Position numbers and translations under genes: made by a program. 64,000 nucleotides of DNA, taken from assembly GCF_036416795.1 (NCBI RefSeq), contig NZ_CP143867.1, positions 3,092,001 through 3,156,000 of the forward strand, written 5' to 3'. This stretch comes from Bacteroides sp. MSB163. Its GTDB lineage: Bacteria > Bacteroidota > Bacteroidia > Bacteroidales > Bacteroidaceae. The notes beneath the pieces were generated by a model, which worked only from the letters and a program-made list of their open reading frames with translations, was not told the DNA's origin and searched no databases. Below are positions 1-8,631 of the stretch, piece after piece (position 1 is the stretch's first letter; each line of letters begins with the position of its first letter).

Positions 1-116
1 ATCTTATATCCGTGGTTGTCCGGAGCAGGATTGAAAGTAACGGTCAGGTCAAGTCCCGTATGAAGGCCTTTACCACTGAGGGAAAAACTGTCTTTCAGAG
101 TCTTTTGTTTCAACAT
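1..116 (-). CDS. lpxC: LpxC N-terminal fragment (UDP-3-O-acyl-GlcNAc deacetylase, probably LpxC/FabZ fusion)
   Basis: Only the first 38 or so codons are in the window; the gene runs off the left edge on the minus strand. The start ATG is at 116. The translation begins MLKQKTLKDSFSLSGKG and continues LHTG, the typical LpxC opening (KxxxxxxGxGLHTG), the region that leads to the zinc-binding part of the deacetylase. LpxC performs the committed step of lipid A synthesis in the cytoplasm. In Bacteroidetes it is usually fused to the FabZ dehydratase, which cannot be checked here. It lies directly downstream of lpxD with a 3-base gap, so the two are almost certainly cotranscribed. Confidence 0.85.
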   Translation of the reverse strand, partial: MLKQKTLKDSFSLSGKGLHTGLDLTVTFNPAPDNHGYK

Positions 117-119
117 TTG

Positions 120-1160
120 TTACTTATTTATTTGTTGTTTTAATTCATTCAGTTCTTTACGGAGCTGGCGGAGTTCTGTTAGCATATCCGGCAGGTTCCG
201 TTGGGCAACGGAGGCTTTGAAGTATTGTTTCAGCTCCATGGGAGGAGTACCGATTAACTGGCTGCCATCCTTAATATTACTGGGAACACCGGACTGTGCT
301 CCGAGGTTCACTTTGTTTCCGATATGAATATGTCCTGCAATGCCTACTTGACCGCCGAACATGCACCATTCACCTACCTTGGTAGATCCTGCAATACCCA
401 CTTGTGCCGCCATAACGGTATTTGCACCAATTTCGTCATTGTGGGCTACTTGTATCAGGTTGTCCAGTTTCACACCTTTGTGTACGATGGTTGCGCCCAT
501 TGTAGCACGGTCTACGCAAGTGTTTGCACCAATCTCTACATTGTCTTCCAATATTACGATACCGATTTGAGGTATTTTTTCGTAACCTTCGGGAGTTGGA
601 GCGAAACCAAAACCGTCCGCACCGATCACACAGCCGGAATGCAGGATGCAATGATTGCCTATCCGGCAGTCATGATAAATGGTTGTATTGGCATATAGGA
701 TACAATTACTGCCCACTTTGGCGCCACTGCCGACAGTAGCATGCGGATGTATCATTGTATTGTCTCCTACTTCCGCGTATTCACCAATGCAAGCGAAGGG
801 TGCAATGTAAACATCCTTGCCGATTTTTGCGGTCTCAGCAACGAAAGCCAACGGATCGATACCCACGCGCTTGGGCTTACTCTGTTCGTAAAGATTGAGC
901 AGTTTAGCCAAACTTTCGTAGGCGTTATCTACTTTTATTAAAGTAGCTTTTATTTCCTGCTCAGGAACAAAGTCTTTGTTTACCAATACAATACTGGCTT
1001 GGGTCTCGTAGATATAAGATGTATATTTGGGGTTTGACAGAAACGATATAGCACCGGGGATGCCTTCTTCTATCTTGGCAAAAGTATGTACAGTTGCATT
1101 CTCATCTCCAACGATTTCTCCTTGGATAAATGTTGCAATTTGTTTAGCAGAGAACTCCAT
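120..1160 (-). CDS. lpxD: UDP-3-O-acylglucosamine N-acyltransferase
   Basis: 346-residue LpxD, third enzyme of lipid A synthesis, which adds the N-linked acyl chain to UDP-acylglucosamine. The N-terminal uridine-binding domain (about residues 1-95) is followed by a left-handed beta-helix of hexapeptide repeats (roughly 100-300, e.g. IGKDVYIAPFACIGEYAEVG) with the catalytic His in the VAHNDEIG stretch, and a C-terminal helical arm rich in Leu/Glu/Lys. The ATG at 1160 (MEFSAKQ) is chosen because the reading frame upstream has only a TTG and the family starts here. It precedes lpxC by 3 bases. Confidence 0.95.
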   Translation of the reverse strand: MEFSAKQIATFIQGEIVGDENATVHTFAKIEEGIPGAISFLSNPKYTSYIYETQASIVLVNKDFVPEQEIKATLIKVDNAYESLAKLLNLYEQSKPKRVGIDPLAFVAETAKIGKDVYIAPFACIGEYAEVGDNTMIHPHATVGSGAKVGSNCILYANTTIYHDCRIGNHCILHSGCVIGADGFGFAPTPEGYEKIPQIGIVILEDNVEIGANTCVDRATMGATIVHKGVKLDNLIQVAHNDEIGANTVMAAQVGIAGSTKVGEWCMFGGQVGIAGHIHIGNKVNLGAQSGVPSNIKDGSQLIGTPPMELKQYFKASVAQRNLPDMLTELRQLRKELNELKQQINK

Positions 1161-1245
1161 TGTCTTATTCTTGTTAGATGGTTTCAAATCACAAATAACG
1201 GACTTTTTTTTTATATTTCCTTGTCCTTGGGTGAATATTTTATAC

Positions 1246-2472
1246 TTACCTATGCAAACGTTGGTAGCAAAGATAGTATTTTTTTACCTTCTTAGACAAT
1301 AGGGAAATATTGAGCATGTCCGATGCTTCAGCAATATTCTTAATACTTCCGTCTTTATAAAGGATATCAATACTATCGTCTGCCGGGTCGTACATATTCT
1401 TCTCGATGCTGGGGGTAGAGACGAAATAGCTCGCTTCAGAGAGGGGTATGTCCAGTTGCTGACTGATTTGCAAAGTTAACTCTTTTTTTCTTTCTTCACA
1501 TATTGGTTCGGTAGAAATTTCCACTTTAAAGATATTACGGTTGATCATACCGAGGCTCAGCGTGGACAAAACCTTGTCGTTGTGGGTGCTCCACACCTTT
1601 AATGCGGTCCATATATCATTGTCGTCCAGTTGGATGAAGTTCTCCAGACACTCCGGATTGTTATAGAAAGTTTCCTTGTTGATGTCATTGTAAAGGAAAA
1701 AACGCAATGCCGGTGAAGCAAATAATTCTACACCTTTACTTGCTAATTCTTTGGCACGGAGTAGGGCGCTGATGAGCATTTTCTCGTATGCCACGGACGT
1801 TTTGTGCAGATATACCTGCCAGTACATCAAGCGGCGGGCTGTGAGGAAGTTCTCAATGGAATAGATGCCTTTGGATTCTATCACGAGATGGTCTTCTTTC
1901 ACATCGAGCATCTTGATGATGCGTGCCGAGCCGATGTTACCTTCCGTTACGCCGGTATAGAAACTGTCGCGGCGAAGGTAGTCCATACGGTCCATGTCGA
2001 GTTGTCCGCTGACCAGTTGGTGCAGGAACTTCTTGGGGTATTCGTCCTTGAATATCTGGATGGCAAGTGTGAGTTGCCCGTTCATTTCTTTGTTGATACG
2101 TTCCATCAGCATGAGGGAGATATCCTCGTGGGATACGCCCTGTACGATGGTGTCTTCCAGTACATGAGAGAAAGGACCGTGTCCGATGTCATGCATCAGA
2201 ATGGCTGCCTGTACTGCTTCGGCTTCACTGTCGAAAATGAAGTTTCCCTTGCTGGCGAGCTGCTGGACAGCTTCACTCGTCAAATGGAAAGCCCCCAACG
2301 AATGTTGAAAGCGAGTGTGCTGCGCACCGGGATAAACCACAGACGACAAACCCAGTTGCTTGATGCGGTTTAAACGCTGCAAAAGGGGATGCCGCACGAT
2401 GTCGTACAACAACCCCTTCGGGATATTGATGAACCCGAACACCGGGTCGTTAATGATCTTTCGTTCGAACAC
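1246..2472 (-). CDS. HD-domain phosphohydrolase (dGTPase-like HD superfamily)
   Basis: 408-residue cytoplasmic metal-dependent phosphohydrolase. The metal ligands of the HD superfamily are visible: His57 in RFQHSLG, the His94-Asp95 pair in LMHDIGHGPFSH, and a later Asp in DRMDYLRRDSFYTG. This pattern and length match the broad group of HD proteins related to YdhJ and dGTPases; the physiological substrate of this branch is not established. The start is a GTG at 2472; no better ATG lies upstream. It is followed by lpxD, whose promoter is nested in its 3' end. Confidence 0.85.
   Translation of the reverse strand: MFERKIINDPVFGFINIPKGLLYDIVRHPLLQRLNRIKQLGLSSVVYPGAQHTRFQHSLGAFHLTSEAVQQLASKGNFIFDSEAEAVQAAILMHDIGHGPFSHVLEDTIVQGVSHEDISLMLMERINKEMNGQLTLAIQIFKDEYPKKFLHQLVSGQLDMDRMDYLRRDSFYTGVTEGNIGSARIIKMLDVKEDHLVIESKGIYSIENFLTARRLMYWQVYLHKTSVAYEKMLISALLRAKELASKGVELFASPALRFFLYNDINKETFYNNPECLENFIQLDDNDIWTALKVWSTHNDKVLSTLSLGMINRNIFKVEISTEPICEERKKELTLQISQQLDIPLSEASYFVSTPSIEKNMYDPADDSIDILYKDGSIKNIAEASDMLNISLLSKKVKKYYLCYQRLHR
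1268..1299 (-). promoter_or_regulatory. Predicted promoter of lpxD-lpxC, inside the end of the upstream gene
   Basis: On the minus strand the -7 box TATCTTTG (1275-1268) is preceded by 21 bases and a TTG (1299-1297), close to the Bacteroides consensus TTTG-N19-21-TAnnTTTG. It sits within the last codons of the HD phosphohydrolase gene, so lpxD can be transcribed independently of it. Confidence 0.5.
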
Positions 2473-2513
2473 GTTGTTAGTGATTAAGGGTAAGTGATAA
2501 GTGATTAGGCGTT
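2473..2513. repeat. Short degenerate GTGATTA repeat between two genes
   Basis: The 30-base gap between the HD gene and pyrF is built from three or four imperfect copies of (A)GTGATTA/AGTGATAA, ending in an inverted TTAATCAC. Such intergenic tandem elements are common in Bacteroides. The repeat abuts the pyrF stop codon. Confidence 0.4.
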
Positions 2514-3335
2514 AATCACTCCCTTCAACTGTTCCGCCATCTGCTGTTGCACTTCCTTTGCGGCGTTGCGTGCGGCTTCTGCAAATTTTTCAGTCTTATC
2601 CACATAGATGATGCCACGGCTGGAGTTTACAATCAGTCCGCAAGTGGAGTTCATGCCGTACTTACAAACTTCTTCCAGTGAGCCACCCTGCGCACCTATG
2701 CCCGGTACAAGCAGGAAGTGGTTGGGAACAATCTTGCGGATATCTTCGAAAGCGCGGCCTTGTGTAGCACCTACCACGTACATCATCTGTCCGTCGTTGG
2801 CCCATTCCTGAGACTTGCGCAGTACTTTTTCGAAAAGGCGTTCTCCGTTGGGATCTTCCGTCAACTGGAAGTCGTGTGAACCTTTGTTGCTTGTCAGTGC
2901 CAGAAGGATTACCCATTTGCCTTCGTAAGTCAGAAATGGAGTAACACTGTCCTCACCCATGTAAGGGGCTACGGTTACAGAGTCGATGTCCAGTTCGTCG
3001 AAGAAGGTGCGGGCGTACATGGCAGAGGTGTTTCCAATGTCACCACGCTTTGCATCGGCAATGATGAATTGATCGGGATAGTTTTCCTTGATATATTTCA
3101 CAGTCTTTTCAAAAGCGATCCAGCCTTTCACGCCCATGCTCTCATAGAAAGCGAGGTTCGGTTTGTAGGCGATGCAAAGGTCAGCCGTTGCGTCGATGAT
3201 GGCTTTATTGAAGGCGAAGATCGGATCTTCTTCTTTCAATAAGTGTTCCGGGATTTTCTTGATGTCTGTATCCAGACCTACGCAGAGGAATGATTTCTTA
3301 CGCTTGATATTTTCAAAAAGTTGTTGTTTGTTCAT
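2505..3335 (-). CDS. pyrF: Orotidine 5'-phosphate decarboxylase (long form)
   Basis: 276-residue PyrF of the long (type 2) form, which decarboxylates OMP to UMP, the last step of de novo pyrimidine synthesis. The catalytic Lys-Asp network is seen in IIADAKRGDIGNT. The N-terminal FLCVGLDTD and the C-terminal phosphate-binding LVPGIGAQGG are also typical. ATG start at 3335. It is in a minus-strand gene run with prfA and purM, all growth-related functions. Confidence 0.95.
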   Translation of the reverse strand: MNKQQLFENIKRKKSFLCVGLDTDIKKIPEHLLKEEDPIFAFNKAIIDATADLCIAYKPNLAFYESMGVKGWIAFEKTVKYIKENYPDQFIIADAKRGDIGNTSAMYARTFFDELDIDSVTVAPYMGEDSVTPFLTYEGKWVILLALTSNKGSHDFQLTEDPNGERLFEKVLRKSQEWANDGQMMYVVGATQGRAFEDIRKIVPNHFLLVPGIGAQGGSLEEVCKYGMNSTCGLIVNSSRGIIYVDKTEKFAEAARNAAKEVQQQMAEQLKGVINA

Positions 3336-3370
3336 ATTGGATATATTTAGTCTGTTTATGATTCGCTTTA

Positions 3371-5140
3371 TTATTTCCTGAATAAATAGCCGTTTATATT
3401 CAGTAAAAGAGCCTCGTTTCCTTCCTCTTGATAATCTAAGGAGAAGCCTGTCAGTATGAAGAGGCTTTTATCGGAGTTACATTTGAATTGTGCAGGAGGC
3501 ATTTCACCATATTTATAGCGTTGAAGTGCTTCAATGTTTTTGAGGTCAATGTATACCGTATCGTTCATTTTATCTGTCCGGGTACCGAGAGAGGCGGGCA
3601 ATATTCCTGTTTCTTTATACTTGCGTGGAATTTTGAGTTGCCTGCTTGATTCCGGTATGATTACGAAACGGCTGTATCCCTTAGGAATCTCGATGCTTGT
3701 CAGTGAGGATGCCTGAGCATTGTATGATATAGCCCGGTTATTGCCAGTAGCTTTATCGTTGTCGGCCGTTTCATCACTGTTCTGACCGAAACGGTTTTGG
3801 GCATAATAGAATGATGCGTCTTTGTCCACAAGGTCGGCTATGCTTTTTCGTCCGAACCAGTAGTGCAGATAACGGAGTCGGTCGTTTACTTGCAATGCGG
3901 TCTTTGCCGGAAGTGAATCCAGCCAGTTGTCGTACTGGTTGCGTGAGAGGGGCAAGTTTGTTTCACCACTGCGTGCTAGTTCCTTCTCTATGCTACGGCG
4001 CATGACGTTCCGGGTGATACTTGCATAGTTCACCGGCAATACGGAAGTCAGTAGGAAGATGATGGAAAATGAAATGGGAATCCAACTGATGCGGCGTGCC
4101 CGGGTGAGGACCAGTCCGAAGCAAACGATATAACACCAGATATTGAGTGTGATCAGATAAAGCCGGTTGATTGTGACACCATAATCGTTGAAGCGGCGGA
4201 TGATGCCGACTGTCATTAATATCAGTAACGGCAATACCAGGGCAGGCAGCCAGCGTGCAATCCGTTCGTTTATGCGCTTTGATTCACTGACCCGTGCCGG
4301 ATACAGTCCGAATTCAATGGCGATACATCCCGCCATGAGCGCCACTACGAGCCAGGATACCCAGCCTGTAGGTAGTTCCCAACTGATAAGGATGCGGGTG
4401 GCATAGATATAGAGTACAAGCAGATACCCTGCCATGAGCGGGAGAAAGAGGAAATGTATCGTTCCGTTCAGGAACTCCGACGGTTGCGGTTCTTGGTTGT
4501 GCTTTAGCTCATCTTTGGGTAACATACCGAGGAAGAGCAGCATCGGAAGCAATACACTGCATACAACAAGGATATACAGGTAACATTTCCAGCTTACATC
4601 CACATCGAAAAGTTGATGGAGTGAAAAGACGAGCAGGCTTATTCCGCCACTCATAATCAGTCCCACCACGTTTGCCGTGACAAAAGCCCCTACGGTGTAG
4701 GAAGCAAAGTTCCAGCTCGGAATGTCATTCTTCTCTTTGGTGAATGAGAGGAAAAAGACTGAAAGCCACAAGGCGAGGATAGCCGCTCCGTGAGCTATGC
4801 TTATTTCTGTGAGCGACCGCTCTGGAGAGAGGCTGTAGAGATACACTGCGTCGGCAATAAGCAGTATATGCATCACGATATGCACGCTGATTCCTTTAAT
4901 CCGGTTCTTTATCTCTTCGCTCCACAGATGGAGAGTGAGTGAGAGCAGAGTACCGACAGAGAAGTAATAACCCAAAACCAGTGTCAGCTTCTCTTCGTTA
5001 TCCATTTCGGTAGATACTAGATAAGTCAGATAGGCGGTAAGTGCAAGGACAAAGCATACTGTGGTTGGAAAACGTTTCAGGCAATTCTGAAATGCTTCCG
5101 TCAGAGTATGAAATGCTTTATTAAAAAACTGTCCTTTCAT
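3371..5140 (-). CDS. DUF4153 family integral membrane protein
   Basis: 589-residue protein with an N-terminal polytopic region: about ten or eleven hydrophobic segments up to residue ~370 (for example CFVLALTAYLTYLV and IIFLLTSVLPVNYA), followed by a soluble C-terminal part of about 200 residues (LSRNQYDNWLDSLP onward). The layout fits the DUF4153 family; no biochemical function is known. It lies between pyrF and prfA in the same orientation, with gaps of 35 and 46 bases. Confidence 0.8.
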   Translation of the reverse strand: MKGQFFNKAFHTLTEAFQNCLKRFPTTVCFVLALTAYLTYLVSTEMDNEEKLTLVLGYYFSVGTLLSLTLHLWSEEIKNRIKGISVHIVMHILLIADAVYLYSLSPERSLTEISIAHGAAILALWLSVFFLSFTKEKNDIPSWNFASYTVGAFVTANVVGLIMSGGISLLVFSLHQLFDVDVSWKCYLYILVVCSVLLPMLLFLGMLPKDELKHNQEPQPSEFLNGTIHFLFLPLMAGYLLVLYIYATRILISWELPTGWVSWLVVALMAGCIAIEFGLYPARVSESKRINERIARWLPALVLPLLILMTVGIIRRFNDYGVTINRLYLITLNIWCYIVCFGLVLTRARRISWIPISFSIIFLLTSVLPVNYASITRNVMRRSIEKELARSGETNLPLSRNQYDNWLDSLPAKTALQVNDRLRYLHYWFGRKSIADLVDKDASFYYAQNRFGQNSDETADNDKATGNNRAISYNAQASSLTSIEIPKGYSRFVIIPESSRQLKIPRKYKETGILPASLGTRTDKMNDTVYIDLKNIEALQRYKYGEMPPAQFKCNSDKSLFILTGFSLDYQEEGNEALLLNINGYLFRK

Positions 5141-5186
5141 CTTGTTCTGCCGTTGAAGTTTCCGGGGCTACGTCTTTCTTTTAGGG

Positions 5187-6299
5187 TTACAGTTCGCTTT
5201 CTTTCAGACGTTCTGCATTTTCCGCTACAATCAGGTGGTCTATGCAGTCCTGGATATCGCCATCCATGAAGGCGGCAAGGTTATAAATGGTATAGTTGAT
5301 ACGATGATCGGTGATACGTCCTTGCGGATAGTTGTAGGTACGGATTTTAGCGGAACGGTCTCCGGTGGATACCATTGTCTTACGCTTGGAGGCAATATCG
5401 TCCAGATATTTCTGGTGTTCTTTGTCGTAAATAAATGTACGCAGGCGTGAGAGGGCGCGTTCCTTATTCTTCGGTTGGTCGCGCGTTTCGGTACATTCTA
5501 TCAGGATTTCCTCAGAAACACCCGTATTGGGGTTCTTCCAGACATAGCGCAGACGCACACCGGATTCCACCTTATTTACATTCTGTCCGCCGGCACCGCC
5601 GCTTCGGAAGGTATCCCACTTGATTTCGCCTTCGTTAATGACTACGTCAAATTCTTCGGCTTCGGGAAGCACTGCCACGCTGGCGGCGGAAGTGTGCACA
5701 CGCCCCTGAGTTTCAGTGGCCGGAACGCGCTGCACGCGGTGTACACCCGATTCATACTTCAACGTTCCGTACACATTATCGCCCGTCACGCTGCAAATGA
5801 TTTCCTTGAATCCTCCTGCTGCGCCTTCGTTGACGCTGGATATTTCCATCTTCCAACCTTTTGTTTCGCAGAATTTGGTGTACATGCGGAAGAGGTCTCC
5901 GGCAAAGATTGCGGCTTCGTCGCCACCTGTACCGCCACGGATTTCGAGGATGGCGTTCTTGCTGTCCTGTGGGTCGGCAGGCACGAGGAGGAGTTTGATA
6001 TGTTCTTCCAGTTCCGGCTGGCGTGCCTGACAGGCATCCAGTTCTTCGCGTGCCATATCCCGCATTTCCGGATCGGCTTCGTTAGTGATGATCTCTTTGG
6101 CTTCCTCGATGCCGTTCAGCACCTGAATATATTCTTTGCGGGCATCCATCAGGTCACCCAGTTCTTTGTACTCTTTGGTGAGTTTTACGTAACGCTTTTG
6201 GTCGGCAATCACTGCCGGGTCTGTAATCAGCGTCGATACTTCTTCGAAGCGGGCAACAAGCCCTTCGAGTTTCTCTAATATGGTATTGTTGTCTGCCAT
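5187..6299 (-). CDS. prfA: Peptide chain release factor 1
   Basis: 370-residue RF1, which recognises UAA and UAG stop codons and triggers release of the nascent chain. The GGQ loop is present (FRSGGAGGQNVNKVES), and the codon-recognition tripeptide region of RF1 is represented by the stretch around PATETQGRVHTSAA. Length is normal for RF1. It is 4 bases downstream of the purM stop, implying an operon. Confidence 0.96.
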   Translation of the reverse strand: MADNNTILEKLEGLVARFEEVSTLITDPAVIADQKRYVKLTKEYKELGDLMDARKEYIQVLNGIEEAKEIITNEADPEMRDMAREELDACQARQPELEEHIKLLLVPADPQDSKNAILEIRGGTGGDEAAIFAGDLFRMYTKFCETKGWKMEISSVNEGAAGGFKEIICSVTGDNVYGTLKYESGVHRVQRVPATETQGRVHTSAASVAVLPEAEEFDVVINEGEIKWDTFRSGGAGGQNVNKVESGVRLRYVWKNPNTGVSEEILIECTETRDQPKNKERALSRLRTFIYDKEHQKYLDDIASKRKTMVSTGDRSAKIRTYNYPQGRITDHRINYTIYNLAAFMDGDIQDCIDHLIVAENAERLKESEL

Positions 6300-6303
6300 T
6301 GAA

Positions 6304-7473
6304 TTAGTATTTGAATTCTCCGAACTCGCTCTTAATAATCAGCTCCTTCTTATCACTTTCCTCAATGCGTCCCACAATCTGCGCATCGATACCGAAGCTC
6401 TTGCTGATGGCAATTACTTCCTCGGCATGTTCGGGCGACAGATATACTTCAAGGCGGTGTCCCATATTGAATACCTTGTACATCTCTGCCCAGTCCGTAT
6501 TGCTCTGCTCTTTAATCGTTTTGAACAAAGGAGGAACAGGGAACAGATTATCCTTAATCACGCGGCAATAATCACCTATAAAGTGCAGCACTTTTGTCTG
6601 TGCGCCACCCGAGCAGTGTACCATACCGTGGATTTCAGGACGGAGTGCATCCAGCAACTTCTTCACTACCGGTGCATACGTGCGGGTAGGGGAGAGTACC
6701 AATTTACCAGCATCCAGCGGGCTGTCTTCTACGGCATCCGTCAGTTTCAGACCACCGGAGTAAACCAGTTCTTCGGGCACTGCCTTGTCATAACTTTCGG
6801 GATATTTCTCTGCCAGATATTTGGAGAATACGTCGTGACGGGCGCTGGTTAGTCCGTTGCTGCCCATGCCACCGTTATATTCTTTTTCGTAAGTAGCCTG
6901 TCCATAAGAAGCCAAGCCTACAATTACATCACCCGGACGGATATTGGCATTATCAATCACATCGCTGCGCTTCATGCGACAAGTTACGGTACTGTCTACG
7001 ATGATGGTACGTACCAAATCGCCTACATCGGCAGTTTCACCGCCTGTAGCATATACGCCTACACCCATTTCGCGGAGCTCAGCGAGCAATTCGTCCGTAC
7101 CGTTGATGATGGCGGAGATTACTTCTCCCGGAATAAGGAGTTTGTTGCGTCCGATGGTAGAAGAAACCAGGATATTATCTACTGCACCTACGCAGAGCAG
7201 GTCGTCGATATTCATAATCAGTGCATCTTGTGCAATGCCTTTCCAAACAGAAAGATCACCTGTTTCTTTCCAGTACATATAAGCCAATGAGGACTTCGTG
7301 CCTGCACCGTCGGCGTGCATAATATTGCAATACTCCGGGTCACCGCCCAAAATGTCAGGGATAATTTTGCAGAAAGCCTGCGGGAAAATACCTTTGTCGA
7401 TGTTCTTGATGGCATTGTGCACATCTTCTTTAGAAGCGCTGACACCGCGCATCATGTATCTTTGGTTACTCAT
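6304..7473 (-). CDS. purM: Phosphoribosylformylglycinamidine cyclo-ligase (AIR synthase)
   Basis: 389-residue PurM, the ATP-dependent cyclisation of FGAM to AIR in purine synthesis. Typical elements are the N-terminal MRGVSASKEDVHNAI, the HADGAGTKS substrate/ATP loop, YATGGETADVGDLV and the Gly-rich GLASYGQATYEKEYNGGMGS. The ATG at 7473 (MSNQRYMMRG) is preferred; the frame upstream offers only TTG. The next gene is prfA. A -7-like TATCTTTG lies upstream at 7513-7506 on the same strand. Confidence 0.93.
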   Translation of the reverse strand: MSNQRYMMRGVSASKEDVHNAIKNIDKGIFPQAFCKIIPDILGGDPEYCNIMHADGAGTKSSLAYMYWKETGDLSVWKGIAQDALIMNIDDLLCVGAVDNILVSSTIGRNKLLIPGEVISAIINGTDELLAELREMGVGVYATGGETADVGDLVRTIIVDSTVTCRMKRSDVIDNANIRPGDVIVGLASYGQATYEKEYNGGMGSNGLTSARHDVFSKYLAEKYPESYDKAVPEELVYSGGLKLTDAVEDSPLDAGKLVLSPTRTYAPVVKKLLDALRPEIHGMVHCSGGAQTKVLHFIGDYCRVIKDNLFPVPPLFKTIKEQSNTDWAEMYKVFNMGHRLEVYLSPEHAEEVIAISKSFGIDAQIVGRIEESDKKELIIKSEFGEFKY

Positions 7474-7505
7474 GAGATTAATAAGTTTGTTCAATATTGA
7501 TGGCG

Positions 7506-7588
7506 CAAAGATAGTGATTATTCTTCAGATACCTGCTTATTCTTTAACTGTTATTGTTCCGTCAATTAAAAGAAATACGCTATCTTTG
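7506..7588. promoter_or_regulatory. Divergent promoter region with two TATCTTTG boxes
   Basis: The region between purM and the decayed PIN locus carries a TATCTTTG on the minus strand (7513-7506), 33 bases from the purM start, and another on the plus strand (7581-7588), 27 bases before the small ORF at 7615. Both match the Bacteroides -7 box. Neither has a clean TTTG at the ideal upstream distance, so the calls are tentative. Confidence 0.4.
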
Positions 7589-7614
7589 TAGAATAAAAAC
7601 TAATAATAAACTTT

Positions 7615-7763
7615 ATGGAAGAGAAGAAGGAAAAACAAATAGAAGAAAAAGCTACGACTGAGGTGTGGCTAAGAAGAGGAGAAGAACTGTGAGCAAGACG
7701 CTTGAAGCTGCAAGAAGACTTAAGGGTAGTCTTATCGTGAACGATTCTAAATTTTTGCTTTAA
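7615..7763 (+). pseudogene. Frameshifted small ORF, probable antitoxin remnant of a PIN locus
   Basis: An ATG at 7615 opens 25 codons (MEEKKEKQIEEKATTEV then WLRRGEEL) and stops at 7692. The next frame continues without a gap as SKTLEAARRLKGSLIVNDS and ends at 7763, two bases before the start of a PIN-domain remnant. Read as one 49-residue chain with a single frameshift it has the size and position of a VapB-like antitoxin. The family itself was not recognised; the call rests on position and on the condition of its neighbour. It could also be two unrelated short frames. Confidence 0.4.
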
Positions 7764-7765
7764 GC

Positions 7766-7970
7766 ATGAGATACCTTATAGATACTAAAGAAGGAGCACA
7801 TGAAAACTTACGCAAAAATGGAAATAAATGAAGCCCAGGGACACAAAGACCCTTCCGACCATGTAATCATTGCCCATGCCATCACCGAGCATTTACCGCT
7901 CATCTCCAGCGATACCCGCTTTGAATTCTACAGAAATCAAGGGTTTGATCTGATATTCAACAGAAAGTAA
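7766..7970 (+). pseudogene. Internally deleted PIN-domain (VapC-type) toxin remnant
   Basis: The ATG at 7766 gives MRYLIDT, the signature N-terminus of VapC PIN domains, but the frame then leaves the family and stops. In another frame a second ATG at 7800 gives 56 residues including HKDPSDHVIIAHAITEHLP followed by LISSDTRFEFYRNQG, which is the PIN C-terminal third (conserved DP.D...IAQA...L.L.S.D). About 60-70 residues between them, including the central acidic residues of the nuclease site, are missing. PIN toxins are Mg-dependent RNases cleaving tRNA or rRNA; this copy cannot be functional. The C-terminal piece could still be translated from its own ATG. Confidence 0.65.
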
Positions 7971-7994
7971 TCCTCGTAAATCATAGATTGCATT

Positions 7995-8219
7995 CTACTG
8001 TTTTACTTTCAATCTCTCCCAAATCGTTTTCTTTTGAGACATTTTTATTAAAGCAACCCCCATCAGGCAACAAGCGCAACGCAATTCTTCTTTTGAAAGT
8101 GTATTCAGCTTATTCGTAATACAGGATAAGGGATAGTTTTCTTTGAAAAAGGCGAATACGTCGGCTGAGTTTTCTAAGTCGGTTTTCATCTGGCAGGAGC
8201 AGGTAAGAAGTTCATCCAT
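7995..8219 (-). CDS. Small hypothetical protein, 74 residues
   Basis: The frame starts at an ATG (8219) and encodes MDELLTCSCQMKTDLENSAD and onward, with five Cys (two in a CSC near the start, one in SCITN, two in ACC in the centre) and a basic C-terminus. No family was recognised. It lies between the VapC remnant (25 bases away, convergent) and a candidate structured RNA upstream on the same strand. The predicted helical content and the absence of competing frames make a real gene plausible, but the evidence is weak. Confidence 0.4.
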   Translation of the reverse strand: MDELLTCSCQMKTDLENSADVFAFFKENYPLSCITNKLNTLSKEELRCACCLMGVALIKMSQKKTIWERLKVKQ

Positions 8220-8269
8220 CGTGTTATAAGTTTTAAAGGGTTAGTCGTGTGTTCCTACTTCTCTAATGT

Positions 8270-8419
8270 AAAAAAAAGACGTGGGAACTATTGGCATTAT
8301 TATTCAACTCCAAGGCTCTGGTAAACCCGTCAAGAAAACAATAAGCAATAGCCCCACGCCAGAGTGTATATAACAAAGTTATATGCGACCCAAACGTGGA
8401 GACTTCCACTTATTATTCG
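8270..8419 (-). ncRNA. Candidate structured small RNA with intrinsic terminator
   Basis: Read on the minus strand from about 8419, the sequence has a 5-bp hairpin (GTGGA/TCCAC, 8409-8396), a 7-bp hairpin (ATATAAC/GTTATAT, 8384-8368) and then a long closing stem in which CGTGGG and CTATTG (around 8358-8346) pair with CAATAG and CCCACG (8293-8280), followed directly by eight T (8277-8270). A -7-like TAAATTTTTG lies at 8435-8426, about the right distance upstream. No open frame of note runs along it. It could be a 6S-like or other trans-acting RNA, or a leader of the small gene at 8219; the family was not recognised. Confidence 0.5.
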
Positions 8420-8631
8420 CTCTTGCAAAAATTTACCAGACTTTAGAAGTTACGAATAATAAAATGATATCTCCAAATCACAAAATATATCTCTTTTCCA
8501 ACGAAAGAAATACGCAACAAAGATACAAGTTTTTTTGAAAAAGTATGCATAGAGTGAGATGAAAATGAACTATAAATCTTTATAGTTAACCTCACTGAAC
8601 AGTGATCTCTAAGTGAAGTAATTGTTGCTAT

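Noticed and set aside
5475..6278. 267-residue frame antisense to prfA
   Set aside because: Antisense shadow of a conserved gene, with Cys/His/Phe-rich content typical of such shadows.
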